Source: CAZHZT01 sp964537285 (lineage in GTDB: Bacteria > Bacteroidota > Bacteroidia > Chitinophagales > Saprospiraceae). From it: DNA of 63,469 bases. Positions within the stretch are counted from its first letter, which is position 1. Each line of letters opens with the position of its first letter. The stretch covers positions 1-63,469 of the forward strand of contig CAZHZT010000017.1 in assembly GCA_964537285.1 (NCBI GenBank). Reading direction: 5' to 3'. The notes beneath the pieces were generated by a model. That model searched no databases, was not told the origin of the DNA, and saw only the letters and a list, made by a program, of their open reading frames with translations. Both the position numbers and the translations under genes were made by a program. This document shows positions 25,815 to 35,700 of this stretch, piece after piece.

Positions 25815-26711
25815 ATGGTTTTACACCAAGAAATAGCTACAATTTGTAAATTAAAACGTTTTTTCATCTTCCTGCCGTTGCTTTTATTAGGTCTGTATTC
25901 ATGCAGACCAGTTACAGAAGAAAGTATTGAAGAAGACCGTGTTCTGGCAAAAGTTTACAATAAAACCTTGTACTTGTCAGAAGTAAAAGCCTTAGTACCT
26001 CCAGGGCTATCGGACGGTGATAGTCTCCTCCGCTTAAATGCCATTGTGGAAAAATGGGCCAGGGATGCTTTGCTAATGCATGAAGCAGAAAAAAACATCT
26101 CCAAAGACCTTAATATAGATCAGCTGGTAAGAGATTACAGAGCTTCGCTAATCGTACATAACTTCGAGAAGCAGCTCGTTGAAGCAAATGTGGACTCAAC
26201 CGTTTCAAGAAGGGAACTTCTAGACTACTACGAAAAAAATAAAGATCAATACATTTTGGAAAAGCCCGTTATCCGGTGTTTTTTCATCCAGTTTCCCAAA
26301 GATTTGCCCGAGCATAACAGAATAAAAAATATTTGGAGCAAGGTTCCACAAGATACCACGGCCTTCAGCGCGCTCATGCGCTTTAGCATCGAAAGCACTC
26401 AAAAAGTGCTGCTTAATGATAGCTCTTGGTATGAAATAGACCAAATTGTGGATATTATGCCCCCTAATAGCTACTCCGTGCAAATGCTTTCTCAAGGGGG
26501 AAATTTCCAGGTAACCGATGAGAGCTATCACTACTGGTGTAAGGTGTTCGAATATAAAGAAGCTAATGAATATCCTCCTCTTAACTTTATTGAGGATCAA
26601 CTCAAGAAAGTAATTCTTCACCACGAAAAAATTGAATTACTCAAAGAAACACGAGATGAAATTTACGAAAGAGAGATCCGTCGAAATAATGTGCACATTT
26701 ATACCAATTAA
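25815..26711 (+). CDS. SurA-N-like periplasmic lipoprotein foldase
   Basis: About 298 residues. The lipobox LYSC gives a lipidated cysteine after a 30-residue leader from ATG 25815 (a TTG at 25803 is less likely). The core resembles the N-terminal domain of SurA/PpiC chaperones (VLAKVYNKTLYLSEVKALVP, then RLNAIVEKWARDALLMHEAEK) but no parvulin catalytic domain is obvious; the region FIQFPKDLPEHNRIKNIW sits where it would be and looks degenerate. A chaperone without isomerase activity is likely. It lies between two PPIase genes, so the three form a folding cluster for exported proteins. Confidence 0.8.
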   Translation: MVLHQEIATICKLKRFFIFLPLLLLGLYSCRPVTEESIEEDRVLAKVYNKTLYLSEVKALVPPGLSDGDSLLRLNAIVEKWARDALLMHEAEKNISKDLNIDQLVRDYRASLIVHNFEKQLVEANVDSTVSRRELLDYYEKNKDQYILEKPVIRCFFIQFPKDLPEHNRIKNIWSKVPQDTTAFSALMRFSIESTQKVLLNDSSWYEIDQIVDIMPPNSYSVQMLSQGGNFQVTDESYHYWCKVFEYKEANEYPPLNFIEDQLKKVILHHEKIELLKETRDEIYEREIRRNNVHIYTN

Positions 26712-26806
26712 AAGAGCCAGGAACGAAAAAAGGTAAACGATCAACGCAGTTGGTTCGGTATCGTTCCCAGTTGATCGCAAAACATTAAATATTCAAGATT
26801 TTTAGA

Positions 26807-28171
26807 ATGACACATAAATTATCATTGATACTTACCGGGTTTATTTTCCTATTCATAATGGATAGTACTGCTCAGACTAGATCTATAATCGACAAGGTTG
26901 TCGCTAAAGTAGGAGGTGAGATCATTTTACTTTCCGAAATCGAAGAGCAGTTCTCAGCGGTGAAAGCAGAAAGAGGGGTTCTTCCGGATTCTTTTCGATG
27001 TATTATTTTAGATAACCTCCTTACCCAAAAATTACTGCTTAATCAGGCAAAACTGGATAGTGTTACAGTGACCGATGAAGAAGTTGAGGCTCAATTAACG
27101 GCCCGTATTGACAGGATTCTGAAATTAATGAATGGTGATATTAGTCAATTCGAAGCCTATTACGGCCGAACCATCTCCGAAGTAAAATCCCAGTTCAGAA
27201 GGGATCTCCGCGATCAGATAATGGTGGAGCGGCTACAAAGCCAATTGATGACTGAAGCTTCGGTTACCCCTTCTGAGGTGAAAAGTTTTTTTGAAACCAT
27301 TCCTAAAGATAGTTTGCCATTTTTTAGTTCAGAAGTAGAAGTACGAGAAATCGTTTACTACCCCAAAGCGAATTCGACAGAAAGAGAAAGAGCTATTACG
27401 CGTTTGGAAGAACTCAGGCGTAGAATAGTGGAAGACGGAGAGGACTTTGCCGAGATTGCCAGAGTGCATTCAGATGATGCCTCCGCCCGTGCCGGTGGCG
27501 ACCTTGGCTGGGCCAAACGCGGAGATTATGTAGCTGAATTCGAAGCAACCGTGTACAACCTTGAAAGAGATGAAATCTCGGAGGTCATCGAATCCGAGTT
27601 TGGATTTCATGTTATTCAACTATTGGAACGCAGGGGAAATTCAGTGCATGCACGACATATTCTGGTGGACCCGGAAATCACGGAACCCGATTTAGCTATG
27701 GCTTATTCAAAACTGGATTCTGTAAGAACCCTGATCCTTTCAGATTCCATATCCTTTTCCAAAGCAGTCAAGAGGTTTTCTACCGAAAAAGTACAAAGCT
27801 ATAACAATGATGGCAGAATGGTTAATCCTTCCACAGGATCAACAGTATTCGAAATCAGTGAACTAGAACCAGAAATTTATTTTGCTATTGATACCCTGGA
27901 AGCAGGAGATATCACCACGCCTATTGGATTCCTTGACTTCAGAGGAAAAAAAGGCTTTCGAATAGTCCTGTTGGAATCTCGTACAAAGCCGCATAAAGCT
28001 TCTCTTAATCTCGATTATTCCAAAATTCGACAAGCTACCCTGGAGCAAAAACAAAATATTTTCATCAATGAATGGGTAGAAGGCAAAATTGCTTCAACCT
28101 TTGTCGAAATCGATCCATTTTTTAAAAGTTGCCCCATTTTACGAAAATGGAATAAATCCGATCGGCCTTAA
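26807..28171 (+). CDS. SurA-like parvulin peptidyl-prolyl isomerase
   Basis: 454 residues, close to the usual SurA length. Signal peptide (cut near TAQT), SurA N-terminal domain (SIIDKVVAKVGGEIILLSEI), a first parvulin domain (VREIVYYPKANS ... GGDLGWAKRGDYVAEFE ... FGFHVIQLLER) and a second, more divergent one (VHARHILVDPEI ... TPIGFLDFRGKKGFRIVLLE). The IDKVVAxVGxxxIL block is a hallmark of the family. It should escort unfolded beta-barrel proteins to the BAM complex. It ends the foldase run; no terminator with a clear T-tract follows. Confidence 0.93.
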   Translation: MTHKLSLILTGFIFLFIMDSTAQTRSIIDKVVAKVGGEIILLSEIEEQFSAVKAERGVLPDSFRCIILDNLLTQKLLLNQAKLDSVTVTDEEVEAQLTARIDRILKLMNGDISQFEAYYGRTISEVKSQFRRDLRDQIMVERLQSQLMTEASVTPSEVKSFFETIPKDSLPFFSSEVEVREIVYYPKANSTERERAITRLEELRRRIVEDGEDFAEIARVHSDDASARAGGDLGWAKRGDYVAEFEATVYNLERDEISEVIESEFGFHVIQLLERRGNSVHARHILVDPEITEPDLAMAYSKLDSVRTLILSDSISFSKAVKRFSTEKVQSYNNDGRMVNPSTGSTVFEISELEPEIYFAIDTLEAGDITTPIGFLDFRGKKGFRIVLLESRTKPHKASLNLDYSKIRQATLEQKQNIFINEWVEGKIASTFVEIDPFFKSCPILRKWNKSDRP

Positions 28172-28550
28172 ATATTTACCAAATGGGATTATGTAGAACC
28201 ACAAAATGAAATGCCTTCGCAAAAAAAAAGATGTTTTCAAGAAAAAAACCTTGTATTTCGCTTTTTGCATCAAATATTCTTGCTTTTCAAAAATAAATTT
28301 GCTGAAAAAGTGGATTCCTATTTAAAATACCCTTATTATTGTCTTGTATTTATAGGTCTGTGTAAAAGAGCAGAATTTAGATTCGCAGATCGAGATAGCA
28401 ATCAAGTAGTTAGAAATAGTATTTATAGGTAATTTTGTAATTCCCCACTTCGTTTCTTCTCTTGCATGTCATCCTTTCTCCCTTCTATGTTTTTTCCTTT
28501 TTACAAGGATCCTATAGTGTTTTTAGTTATTTTTTTTAAATTTTTTTTTA
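28172..28550 (+). other. Leader region of the RRM gene with promoter and pyrimidine-rich tract
   Basis: No convincing gene. A -7-like box TAATTTTG lies at 28430-28437, with a weak TTAG 16 bases upstream. The predicted leader of roughly 105 bases is strongly C/T-rich (TTCTTCTC, CCTTTCTCCCTTCT, TTTTTTCC) and ends in long T and A tracts before ATG. Such leaders are known in cold-induced RNA-binding protein genes; here this is inference. A 73-codon frame (28211-28432) has no supporting features. Confidence 0.5.
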
Positions 28551-28919
28551 ATGAACATTTTTGTTGCAAAATTGAATTTTGACACGCATGAAGATGGTTT
28601 GCGTGAAGCTTTCGAACATTATGGTGATGTAGACTCCGTTAAAATTATTTTTGACAAGTTTACTGAGCGCTCAAAAGGCTATGGCTTTGTTGAAATGCCT
28701 GACGATGACGCAGCTCTTCAAGCTATTGAAGACCTTAACGGCGCTGAACTTGATGGACGAAGAATTGTTGTAAAAAAAGCAGAGCCTAGAGAAAACCGCG
28801 GTGGCGGTGGTGGAAGAAGAGGCGGCGGCGGAGGCTTTAACAACGATCGCCGTGGCGGCGGTGGTGGTTATGGCGGCGGCGGATACGGCGGCGGCGGCGG
28901 TGGTCGCAATCGCTATTAA
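28551..28919 (+). CDS. RRM RNA-binding protein with glycine/arginine-rich tail
   Basis: 122 residues. One RNA recognition motif with RNP2 (IFVAKL) and RNP1 (KGYGFVEM), residues 1-78, then a tail rich in GGGG, R, Y and N (RRGGGGGFNNDRRGGGGGY). This is the common bacterial/cyanobacterial glycine-rich RRM type, often cold-induced and acting as an RNA chaperone. The tail DNA is GC-rich, unlike the surroundings, simply because of GGN codons. A strong intrinsic terminator follows 55 bases after the stop. Confidence 0.94.
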   Translation: MNIFVAKLNFDTHEDGLREAFEHYGDVDSVKIIFDKFTERSKGYGFVEMPDDDAALQAIEDLNGAELDGRRIVVKKAEPRENRGGGGGRRGGGGGFNNDRRGGGGGYGGGGYGGGGGGRNRY

Positions 28920-28974
28920 TTAAAAAGACTTTAAAAGATTTGTTTTTTTAATAAGATAGAGATTTAATATAGGA

Positions 28975-29011
28975 GAGGGTGTATAATTAAAATTATACAC
29001 CCTCTTTTTTT
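28975..29011 (+). terminator. Intrinsic terminator of the RRM gene
   Basis: Perfect 14-bp stem GAGGGTGTATAATT / AATTATACACCCTC with AA loop and a run of seven T. Confidence 0.9.
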
Positions 29012-29013
29012 GT

Positions 29014-29177
29014 AGCGATTCTCGCTTTGGAAAATAAACGCGCCTACGGCGCGAAATTTCTTTTGAGTGGGCGAAAGGGCAATTTTGCTTAGCAAAATTG
29101 CCCTTTCGCCCACTCAAAAGAAAATATCGCCGCGAAGCGGCGTAAGTTTGGCTCTGGATTTCCAAAGCGAGAATGGC
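29014..29177 (+). repeat. Family C multi-hairpin (cloverleaf) repeat, copy 2
   Basis: Terminal inverted repeat ATTCTCGCTTTGGAAA / ATTTCCAAAGCGAGAAT. Inside are the hairpin CGCGCCTACGGCGCG, a long hairpin GGGCGAAAGGGCAATTTTGC / GCAAAATTGCCC-TTTCGCCC extended by CTTTTGAG/CTCAAAAG, and CGCCGCGAAGCGGCG. It can fold as a four-way junction. Copy 1 at 12105-12271 is in opposite orientation. Confidence 0.9.
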
Positions 29178-29205
29178 TGTTTTTTTGAAGCTGCTAAAAA
29201 AAATC

Positions 29206-30063
29206 TTATTTTTTGATCAGCACAGGAATGTCTGCAGAGTCCAGATCGTAAGAGTCCACTGCTATACGGCCCAGCTTAAAAGCAAATTCAAAATCCCTAC
29301 CATTGGCAACGCCATCATAGAAAGCTTCCGCAAATTCAATGGCAGCCTTATCCGGAACTTCTGTATTCATCCCTACGACATATTTGATATGCTTGGAAAT
29401 TTCCTGTGCCTGAGTTTCAGAATAACATGCATTTAATACTACACATTCAATAGAGTCTTTAAATAAACCAATCAAGTCACCTAGTGCTTCTGGCTTGATC
29501 TCTACCCCATTTCCAGAAATATCTTCCAGATAGATCTTTCCCAAGTCAGAACCATGCCCGGAGAAATGTACAATATTTGGGCTTTTTTCCATTAGCGCTC
29601 TCCTAAGGTCAGTGAATTGTACGGCCCATTCCTGTTCAAGCTTTAAAGAATCGCGTTTCTGACTACGTTCTAAGCTATGCTTTATTTTGCGAACTTCTTC
29701 ATCCAAACGCAACTTAACGGTATCTTTCGGATTCGCTCCCAAGAAAAGAATAGTTCGTTTCCCACTACTGGCAGGCCCTTCGGGATCTTTGGGGGCTTCT
29801 CCGATTGTCCAATGCTCTTCTACATCATCAAGAATACTGGTGATGGTCCCCAACAATCTTGCTTCGCTTGTTTTTCTTTGCTCTCCCGTACTCGTTCCCA
29901 TGTTGATGTCATTCTGCAAAGAATGAAAGCGCCCGGACAGCATAATTGCATAATTATTTAACCGGTTATCATATTGATTCGTCAACTCGATTAAGTCCGC
30001 AATTGCTTCTTCCAAACGCCCTTTAATGACTTTTGATTTAATGGATTCCTTGTTGATTGCCAT
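29206..30063 (-). CDS. CHAT (caspase-like) protease with EAD11-like N-terminal domain
   Basis: 285 residues. The C-terminal part is a CHAT domain, a caspase-like cysteine peptidase: strand TILFLGANP at 104, catalytic histidine in HFSGH170G and catalytic cysteine in VVLNAC213YSE. Residues 1-85 form a helical domain (KGRLEEAIADLIELT, LNNYAIMLSGRFHSLQ, ND-x(n)-RLLGTITSILD) matching the effector-associated domain EAD11 known from bacterial conflict systems. EADs recruit CHAT and other effectors to NTPase or vWA-MoxR hubs through homotypic contacts, and activation is thought to kill or arrest the infected cell. No partner gene with an EAD is adjacent. It lies alone between a family C repeat and T9SS genes. 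Confidence 0.85.
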   Translation of the reverse strand: MAINKESIKSKVIKGRLEEAIADLIELTNQYDNRLNNYAIMLSGRFHSLQNDINMGTSTGEQRKTSEARLLGTITSILDDVEEHWTIGEAPKDPEGPASSGKRTILFLGANPKDTVKLRLDEEVRKIKHSLERSQKRDSLKLEQEWAVQFTDLRRALMEKSPNIVHFSGHGSDLGKIYLEDISGNGVEIKPEALGDLIGLFKDSIECVVLNACYSETQAQEISKHIKYVVGMNTEVPDKAAIEFAEAFYDGVANGRDFEFAFKLGRIAVDSYDLDSADIPVLIKK

Positions 30064-30156
30064 TTATTTGTGGTATGATTTCAAAAAATTTTTTTTCGGC
30101 TGAGAAGATCAACAAATTTAAGGAATTCACCAAATCTTTTGTAAATGAAAATGATT

Positions 30157-30222
30157 AAGGGCTTGGTGAGAAAAATAACAAACGAACAGCCAGCCAAGCA
30201 AATTCTTCTCACCAAGCCCCTT
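30157..30222 (-). terminator. Hairpin between T9SS gene and CHAT gene
   Basis: AAGGGCTTGGTGAGAA pairs with TTCTCACCAAGCCCCTT, one unpaired G, loop of 33 bases. On the minus strand it lies upstream of the CHAT start and just after the 30233 gene end, so it probably ends the latter transcript. Confidence 0.65.
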
Positions 30223-30232
30223 ATAATATTTC

Positions 30233-32524
30233 CTATTTTTGTATAATTATTCTAGTTGTAAATGTTTTTCTATCCACGATTAGCTTCAGCCAATACCCTC
30301 CAGGCTCCATCCCGGTACCATCTAATTCATAAGGAGTATTTAGATTTACTCTTTGTGAAAAAAGACGCTGGCCCCTGGCATCCAACAACTCTAAAAGACC
30401 TTGTTGGGTTTCTTTTACATCAAAAATAACAGTAGCCTTGTTGGCAACAGGATTTGGGAAAACCTTTAAAGCTGATGAGTTGCTTGCATTTAACACAGGC
30501 CCCACAGTAACCAGGATTGCTGCAGTCGTACTACAACCAACATTATTGGTAATGGTAAGATAAAGAGTGAACTGACCTTCATCAGGCCAAAGTACCTTAA
30601 CCGTCGAAGTCCCCTGCCCGGATTGTATAAAACCACCAACAGCATCCCATTCATAGCTTAAGGCCCCAAAAGGGAAAGTAAAATAATAGGCTGGTTTTCC
30701 TGCCTGAGGGGTAAAATCACCGAAAATTAACGGAGAAGCAGGAGACGGTAAAACATCCACATTTACTTCTTCTGACAAAAACACACAGCTGCCTCCATAG
30801 GTCCAGGCTTCAACAGAATAGAGGCCTGCCTCTGTAACCGCAATAAAAGAAGTCCCGACTTGGCCATCAGACCAGATATAATTGTCAAAACCCGGTGTTG
30901 CTTGTAGAGTCACTGCCTCACCATCACATATAACCGCCGAGGATGGCGTCACTTCTAGCACCAGATCAAAGTCTATCCCTACCTCAACGGACTCTGTTAC
31001 AGAACATCCGTTTTGGTCACTTACAGTAACCTCATATATGCCTTCCGGTAAATTCACGAGATTCCCTAAAGAGTCCCCTGTTGACCATTCAAAACTATAA
31101 GAAGGTATTCCGCCAAAAGCAACTACGCTTATGGCGCCATCTTCCCCTCCAGGGCAACCTACCTCGTCAAATGCAATTAACGCCCCGAGGCTATCTGGTT
31201 CTACTAGATTGAAGACGGTATCAATGGAACAACCGAAAGCATCTGTCAAAGTCAAACTATAAGAACCCGCTACCAAACTATTCACATTATTCCCGCTTTC
31301 TCCATTACTCCACTGGAAAACATAAGGTGGCTGACCTCCGGCCCCTTCCACTTCGATGACTCCGTCATTTGAAGCATAACATGATGGATTGACAAGAGAA
31401 ATGAGTTCGAGCTCGAGCTCTTGATATGGAAATAGCTCCACCGTTAATTGAGCAGCACAAGAGGACGCATCTTCAACAGAGATTTCATATACCCCTTCAG
31501 AAAGATTACTCAAAGTTGCTTGATCAACGAAGGTATATATTTGATTAGCAACTGGCCATTCCACGATAAATGGTGAATCCCCACCTAGTACTTCGATGGT
31601 TATACTGCCATCGTTGCCAAAACAGCTTGGCCCAACTTCAGTAACCTCTACATTTAACAAATCCAGAGCTATATTTACTTCTTCATTAGGTGAAACAGTA
31701 CATCCAAAATCAGGATAAGACAATTCAAAAATATAAAGCAAACCCGAAGTATCAAGAGTTACTTCCAAGGTGTCTCCTACTGAAATGGTATCAACACTTA
31801 GCATATCATTAAAGGAATAAACTACTTCGACCTCAGTTGCATCACCACTCGCTGCCATCCCGATCGTTTGAAAAAGGCCACATTCACCATCCAGGAAAAG
31901 AATATCTAATTCCGGAGAAGATAAGACGTCCAATTGAATAGATGCAATAGCAGTATCCTGGCAAAAATCGACAGCAGTTAGTTCATAAGTTTTTCCATCT
32001 TCAAAAGGAACACTTAAATCTGGATAACTTTGGATCGTTCCATTCCAAAATAACTGATATTCTCCTCCTAAAAAAGGCAATCCGCCGGAAATTACCGGGC
32101 TTAAGGTCACAGAATCCTGGATACAATCGATTACATTATTTGCCGATATTTCCAGAGGTTTTCCGTCGTTTATAAAGAACGTAGTACTTGAAAGTGCGCA
32201 ATTACAAGATGCTGCCAGACTCAATATTATCGTTTCTTCTCCTTCTACATCATCATCGCCAAAAATAATAAAGGGTATTTCTGTTGAAAACGCTCCGGCG
32301 GGAATGGTCACCTCCAAAGGAAGTGGTTCGTAATCCAATCCTGGAGTAGCAGTAGATGAAGGTGAAACAATCAATTCAACAGTCAGAGGGTTCGCAGTAT
32401 CCTGATCGATTCTGGAAACGCTCAGAACGGCTTCATTATCACAATGATCTGTAGTGTTTGAATCATTTGTAATATTGGAAATGATATTCACATCGGCATC
32501 ATCAAAACTACCCAAATTCTGCAT
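30233..32524 (-). CDS. SprB-repeat T9SS protein, 5'-truncated
   Basis: 763 residues from the first ATG. Order: end of a choice-anchor-like or proprotein-convertase-type domain, a Calx-beta-like segment (TPGLDYEPLPLEVTIPAG ... GDDDVEGEE, about 60-105), three or more SprB repeats (for example NPSCYASNDGVIEVEGAGGQ, VGCPGGEDGAISVVAFGG), a PKD-like part and a type A T9SS sorting domain (VFPNPVANKATVIF). It has no signal peptide. The frame stays open 25 codons further upstream (DVGDPSYDSGVYFR, typical of choice-anchor domains) to a TAA at 32600-32602, right beside a palindrome. The 5' part is therefore lost and the gene is probably not functional for secretion. Confidence 0.85.
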   Translation of the reverse strand: MQNLGSFDDADVNIISNITNDSNTTDHCDNEAVLSVSRIDQDTANPLTVELIVSPSSTATPGLDYEPLPLEVTIPAGAFSTEIPFIIFGDDDVEGEETIILSLAASCNCALSSTTFFINDGKPLEISANNVIDCIQDSVTLSPVISGGLPFLGGEYQLFWNGTIQSYPDLSVPFEDGKTYELTAVDFCQDTAIASIQLDVLSSPELDILFLDGECGLFQTIGMAASGDATEVEVVYSFNDMLSVDTISVGDTLEVTLDTSGLLYIFELSYPDFGCTVSPNEEVNIALDLLNVEVTEVGPSCFGNDGSITIEVLGGDSPFIVEWPVANQIYTFVDQATLSNLSEGVYEISVEDASSCAAQLTVELFPYQELELELISLVNPSCYASNDGVIEVEGAGGQPPYVFQWSNGESGNNVNSLVAGSYSLTLTDAFGCSIDTVFNLVEPDSLGALIAFDEVGCPGGEDGAISVVAFGGIPSYSFEWSTGDSLGNLVNLPEGIYEVTVSDQNGCSVTESVEVGIDFDLVLEVTPSSAVICDGEAVTLQATPGFDNYIWSDGQVGTSFIAVTEAGLYSVEAWTYGGSCVFLSEEVNVDVLPSPASPLIFGDFTPQAGKPAYYFTFPFGALSYEWDAVGGFIQSGQGTSTVKVLWPDEGQFTLYLTITNNVGCSTTAAILVTVGPVLNASNSSALKVFPNPVANKATVIFDVKETQQGLLELLDARGQRLFSQRVNLNTPYELDGTGMEPGGYWLKLIVDRKTFTTRIIIQK

Positions 32525-32617
32525 TCTAAAGTAAACTCCGGAATCATATGAGGGGTCTCCTACATCACAAATGGCAATTTTTATAGTAAAAACGTTGTCT
32601 TAGAAAGTGTATTTAAA

Positions 32618-32691
32618 TAAGTTGCTTCCAATGCTGTTCATTGCCCCCGGCAGAATGGGCGGGGGCAATGAACAGCATTGGAAGCAACTTA
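32618..32691. terminator. Palindrome with exact 32-bp arms
   Basis: Arms 32618-32649 and 32660-32691 (TAAGTTGCTTCCAATGCTGT and complement) with a 10-base loop. It lies 12 bases after the stop of the 1565-residue protein gene and 16 bases before the break point of the truncated SprB gene. Confidence 0.85.
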
Positions 32692-32703
32692 AGAGTTATC
32701 TCA

Positions 32704-35700
32704 TTATCTTTTAACAGTCACATCTCCTGATAGCTCTCTTAATTCTCCATCTACCAACTCCACTATAGCAAGGTAAACATATACGCCTTCTTGGACAAAA
32801 TCATTTTTGAACATTCCGTTCCATCCCAGGTGTTCTAGATTAGGTAAAAAGTTTTGACGCTCGAATAGCAACCCTCCCCAGCGGTCATATATTCTGAGGC
32901 TCTTTATTTCCTTTACGCCTTCACCGGAATATACCGTAAAAAAATCATTGTTCCCATCGTTGTTTGGGCTAAAGGCATTCGGTACGTATACCAGATTCTT
33001 TTGAGTAAAAGTTATTTCAATAGAGGTGCCGGATACACAACCGTATTCATTTTCTGCCGAAACAGACAGAACGAAGGGTTTTACAGGATTTAAGATCAAT
33101 TCGAATAAATCCTCTTCCAAGAGTTCTTCGCCCTTAAACCAGCGTATTTTATCCACTTTATAATTGGACTGCAGGCGCACCTCAACTTCATCCCCCAGGT
33201 CGATTATTCTATTATCACCGATACTCATGGTAAAAGGTTCAGGATCCTGTAAGACGACGGGGTCAGTCCATTTACAGCCATCTTTATCTATAATTTCAAG
33301 AGGATATGTGCCTGCTGGTAATGGGCCAAAATCTCTTTTATTTTCATAATTAAAGTTATTAAAAACAGCTTCGTAAGGAGGCCTGCCACCAAGAACCGTA
33401 TCGACGATGATCACACCATCACTTTCTCCCACGCAAGAAGGAGGAATAAACGACATAATAGGCTCTACAGGTGGCAATAGATTTATTTCGACACTATCAT
33501 AGCTTTTACAGCCATTCAAGCCCGTTACCATGAGTTCAAAAAGTCCGGTTTGATTAACCTCAGGATTAGGAGAAGTGGAGGAAAAACCTCCCGGTCCTGT
33601 CCAGAGGAAGCTCAAACCGGACGAATTATTAGAACTGGCGATTATTTCTACAGGTTGTTGGTTGCAATTCAAATCCTCACTTTCAATAGTCATTTCAGGT
33701 AATTCGTAATTACCTGTTACAATTAAGCTCGCTTCATTTATACAACCATTAGGAGCTGTCGCTACAACATCATAAGTTCCTACCGTATCTACCCATGTAG
33801 CATTTCCTTCAAAAACAAACCCATTCGGACCATTCCACTCAAAAATCACATTGGAAGTAGTAGAAGAAGCAATGAGTTGAACCGAAGTAATATTACAATC
33901 TAAATTTCCGGTACCGAAAACGGAAAGATTTGGAGCGTTTTGGTCAAGATCAACAAAAGCAGTATCAATGGATGTACAACCATTTTCACCGGTCACTTCA
34001 ACGGAATAAGCCCCAGGCAAACTTACTTCCGGGCTAGGTTGACTAATTATTACCCCATCAGGCGTTTTCCATAATACCGAAGCAATAGGCTCAGTTGAAT
34101 TAATATCCAGATTAACAGAATTATTATTACAATCAATCACACCTCCGACAGGCGTAAAATCAGGAGCATTTAAATCCCCCTCAACAAAGACGTTTAAAGA
34201 ACCCGCACACCCATTGGGAGCAACTCCTTCTAATTGATACCAACCAGGAATGGAAACATCAACTACATTTCCGACTAAAGGAATATTGTCTGGGGTTGTC
34301 CAGAAAAAGGCAACATTTGGTTGATTAGACGTTGCTAATACTTGAGTTGTAGGATTTACGCAATCGATTACCCCTGAAAATGCATTGAGTACAGGAGTAA
34401 TGGTATCTATTTCTACAGAAAACTGTGCTGTTGAAGTGCAACCATTAGAAGAAATAACCCAGACTTCATAGCTTCCTGCTGCATTAACTTCAGGAGACAT
34501 TTCTTCAGATTCAAAGTTATCGGGCCCGATCCAATTAACGGAAGATACAGGCAAGTTTGAAGACATGGAGATTTCTACAAATGGCTCTGAACAGGTAATC
34601 TTTTCACTGGAAATCACTAATTGAGGCGCTGAAAGATCTGCTATTACGACAGTTGTTAAAGTGCTACTGCAACCATTCGGAGCAGTTGCTTCCAGTAAAT
34701 ACGCCCCCGGCAGACTCACATCAATGACGCTTCCATTAAAAATATTGCCCTCCGGGCCCGTCCATTGATATTCAATTCCTGGCAAGTTACCTTCCGCAAT
34801 AATTTGGACAGAAGTATCCGCACAAGTAATTACTCCTGAAGAAATACTAATCTCAGGGGAAAGGGTATCAACAAGGACCTCAACCTCAGTAGATGCAGTG
34901 CAACCATTTTGACCAGTAACGATTACTTCATAAACTCCTCCAACACTAGTAGGTGCTGTTGGCCCGAATGCAGAAAACCCGTTCGGCCCGGACCATGAAA
35001 ACTGCGCATCAGGATCATCCGATGTAGCACTTAGGTTGAAAACGGTTTGAGCGCAATTAATTAGTCCGCCAACTGCTTCCAGCTGTGGAGGAGAATAATT
35101 TTCTTCAACTAGAATAGTAGCCACATTTGTACAGCCATTAGGAGCTTTTCCTTCTAATATATACTCCCCGGGGAGGCTTGCCTCAATAGTTTTTCCTGTA
35201 AAAGTATTCCCGGCTGGCCCGGTCCATTGGTAATTTATATCCGGTTGATTGCTTTCCGCAATAATTTGAACAGAAGTATCGGCACAGATGATGGTTCCTG
35301 AAGAAATACTGAATTCAGGTAAAAGCGTATCGGCAATTACTTCCACTTCAGTGGATGCGGTACAACCATTTTGACCAGTAACCATTATTTCATAAGCTCC
35401 CTCCGTATCAGTGGGTGCGAATGGGCCAGGTGCCGAAAAGCCATTTGGTCCAGACCAATTAAACTCAGCATATGGGTCGTCGGATATTGCACTTAGGTTA
35501 AAAATCGGTTGAATACAATTAATTATCCCATCAGATGCTGTTACCCCGGGAAGAGCATAATCTCCATCAATTGAAATAGATGCATTATTAGTACATCCGT
35601 TCGGTGCCTGAGCAACTACTTCAAAAACACCTGGAGCCGTAACCACAGCACTTTCACCTTGACCATTTACAAAAATATTTCCGGGAGCAGTATTCCATGT

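Noticed and set aside
28211..28432. 73-codon frame before the RRM gene
   Set aside because: No signal, domain or ribosome-binding context; AT-rich frame in a leader region.
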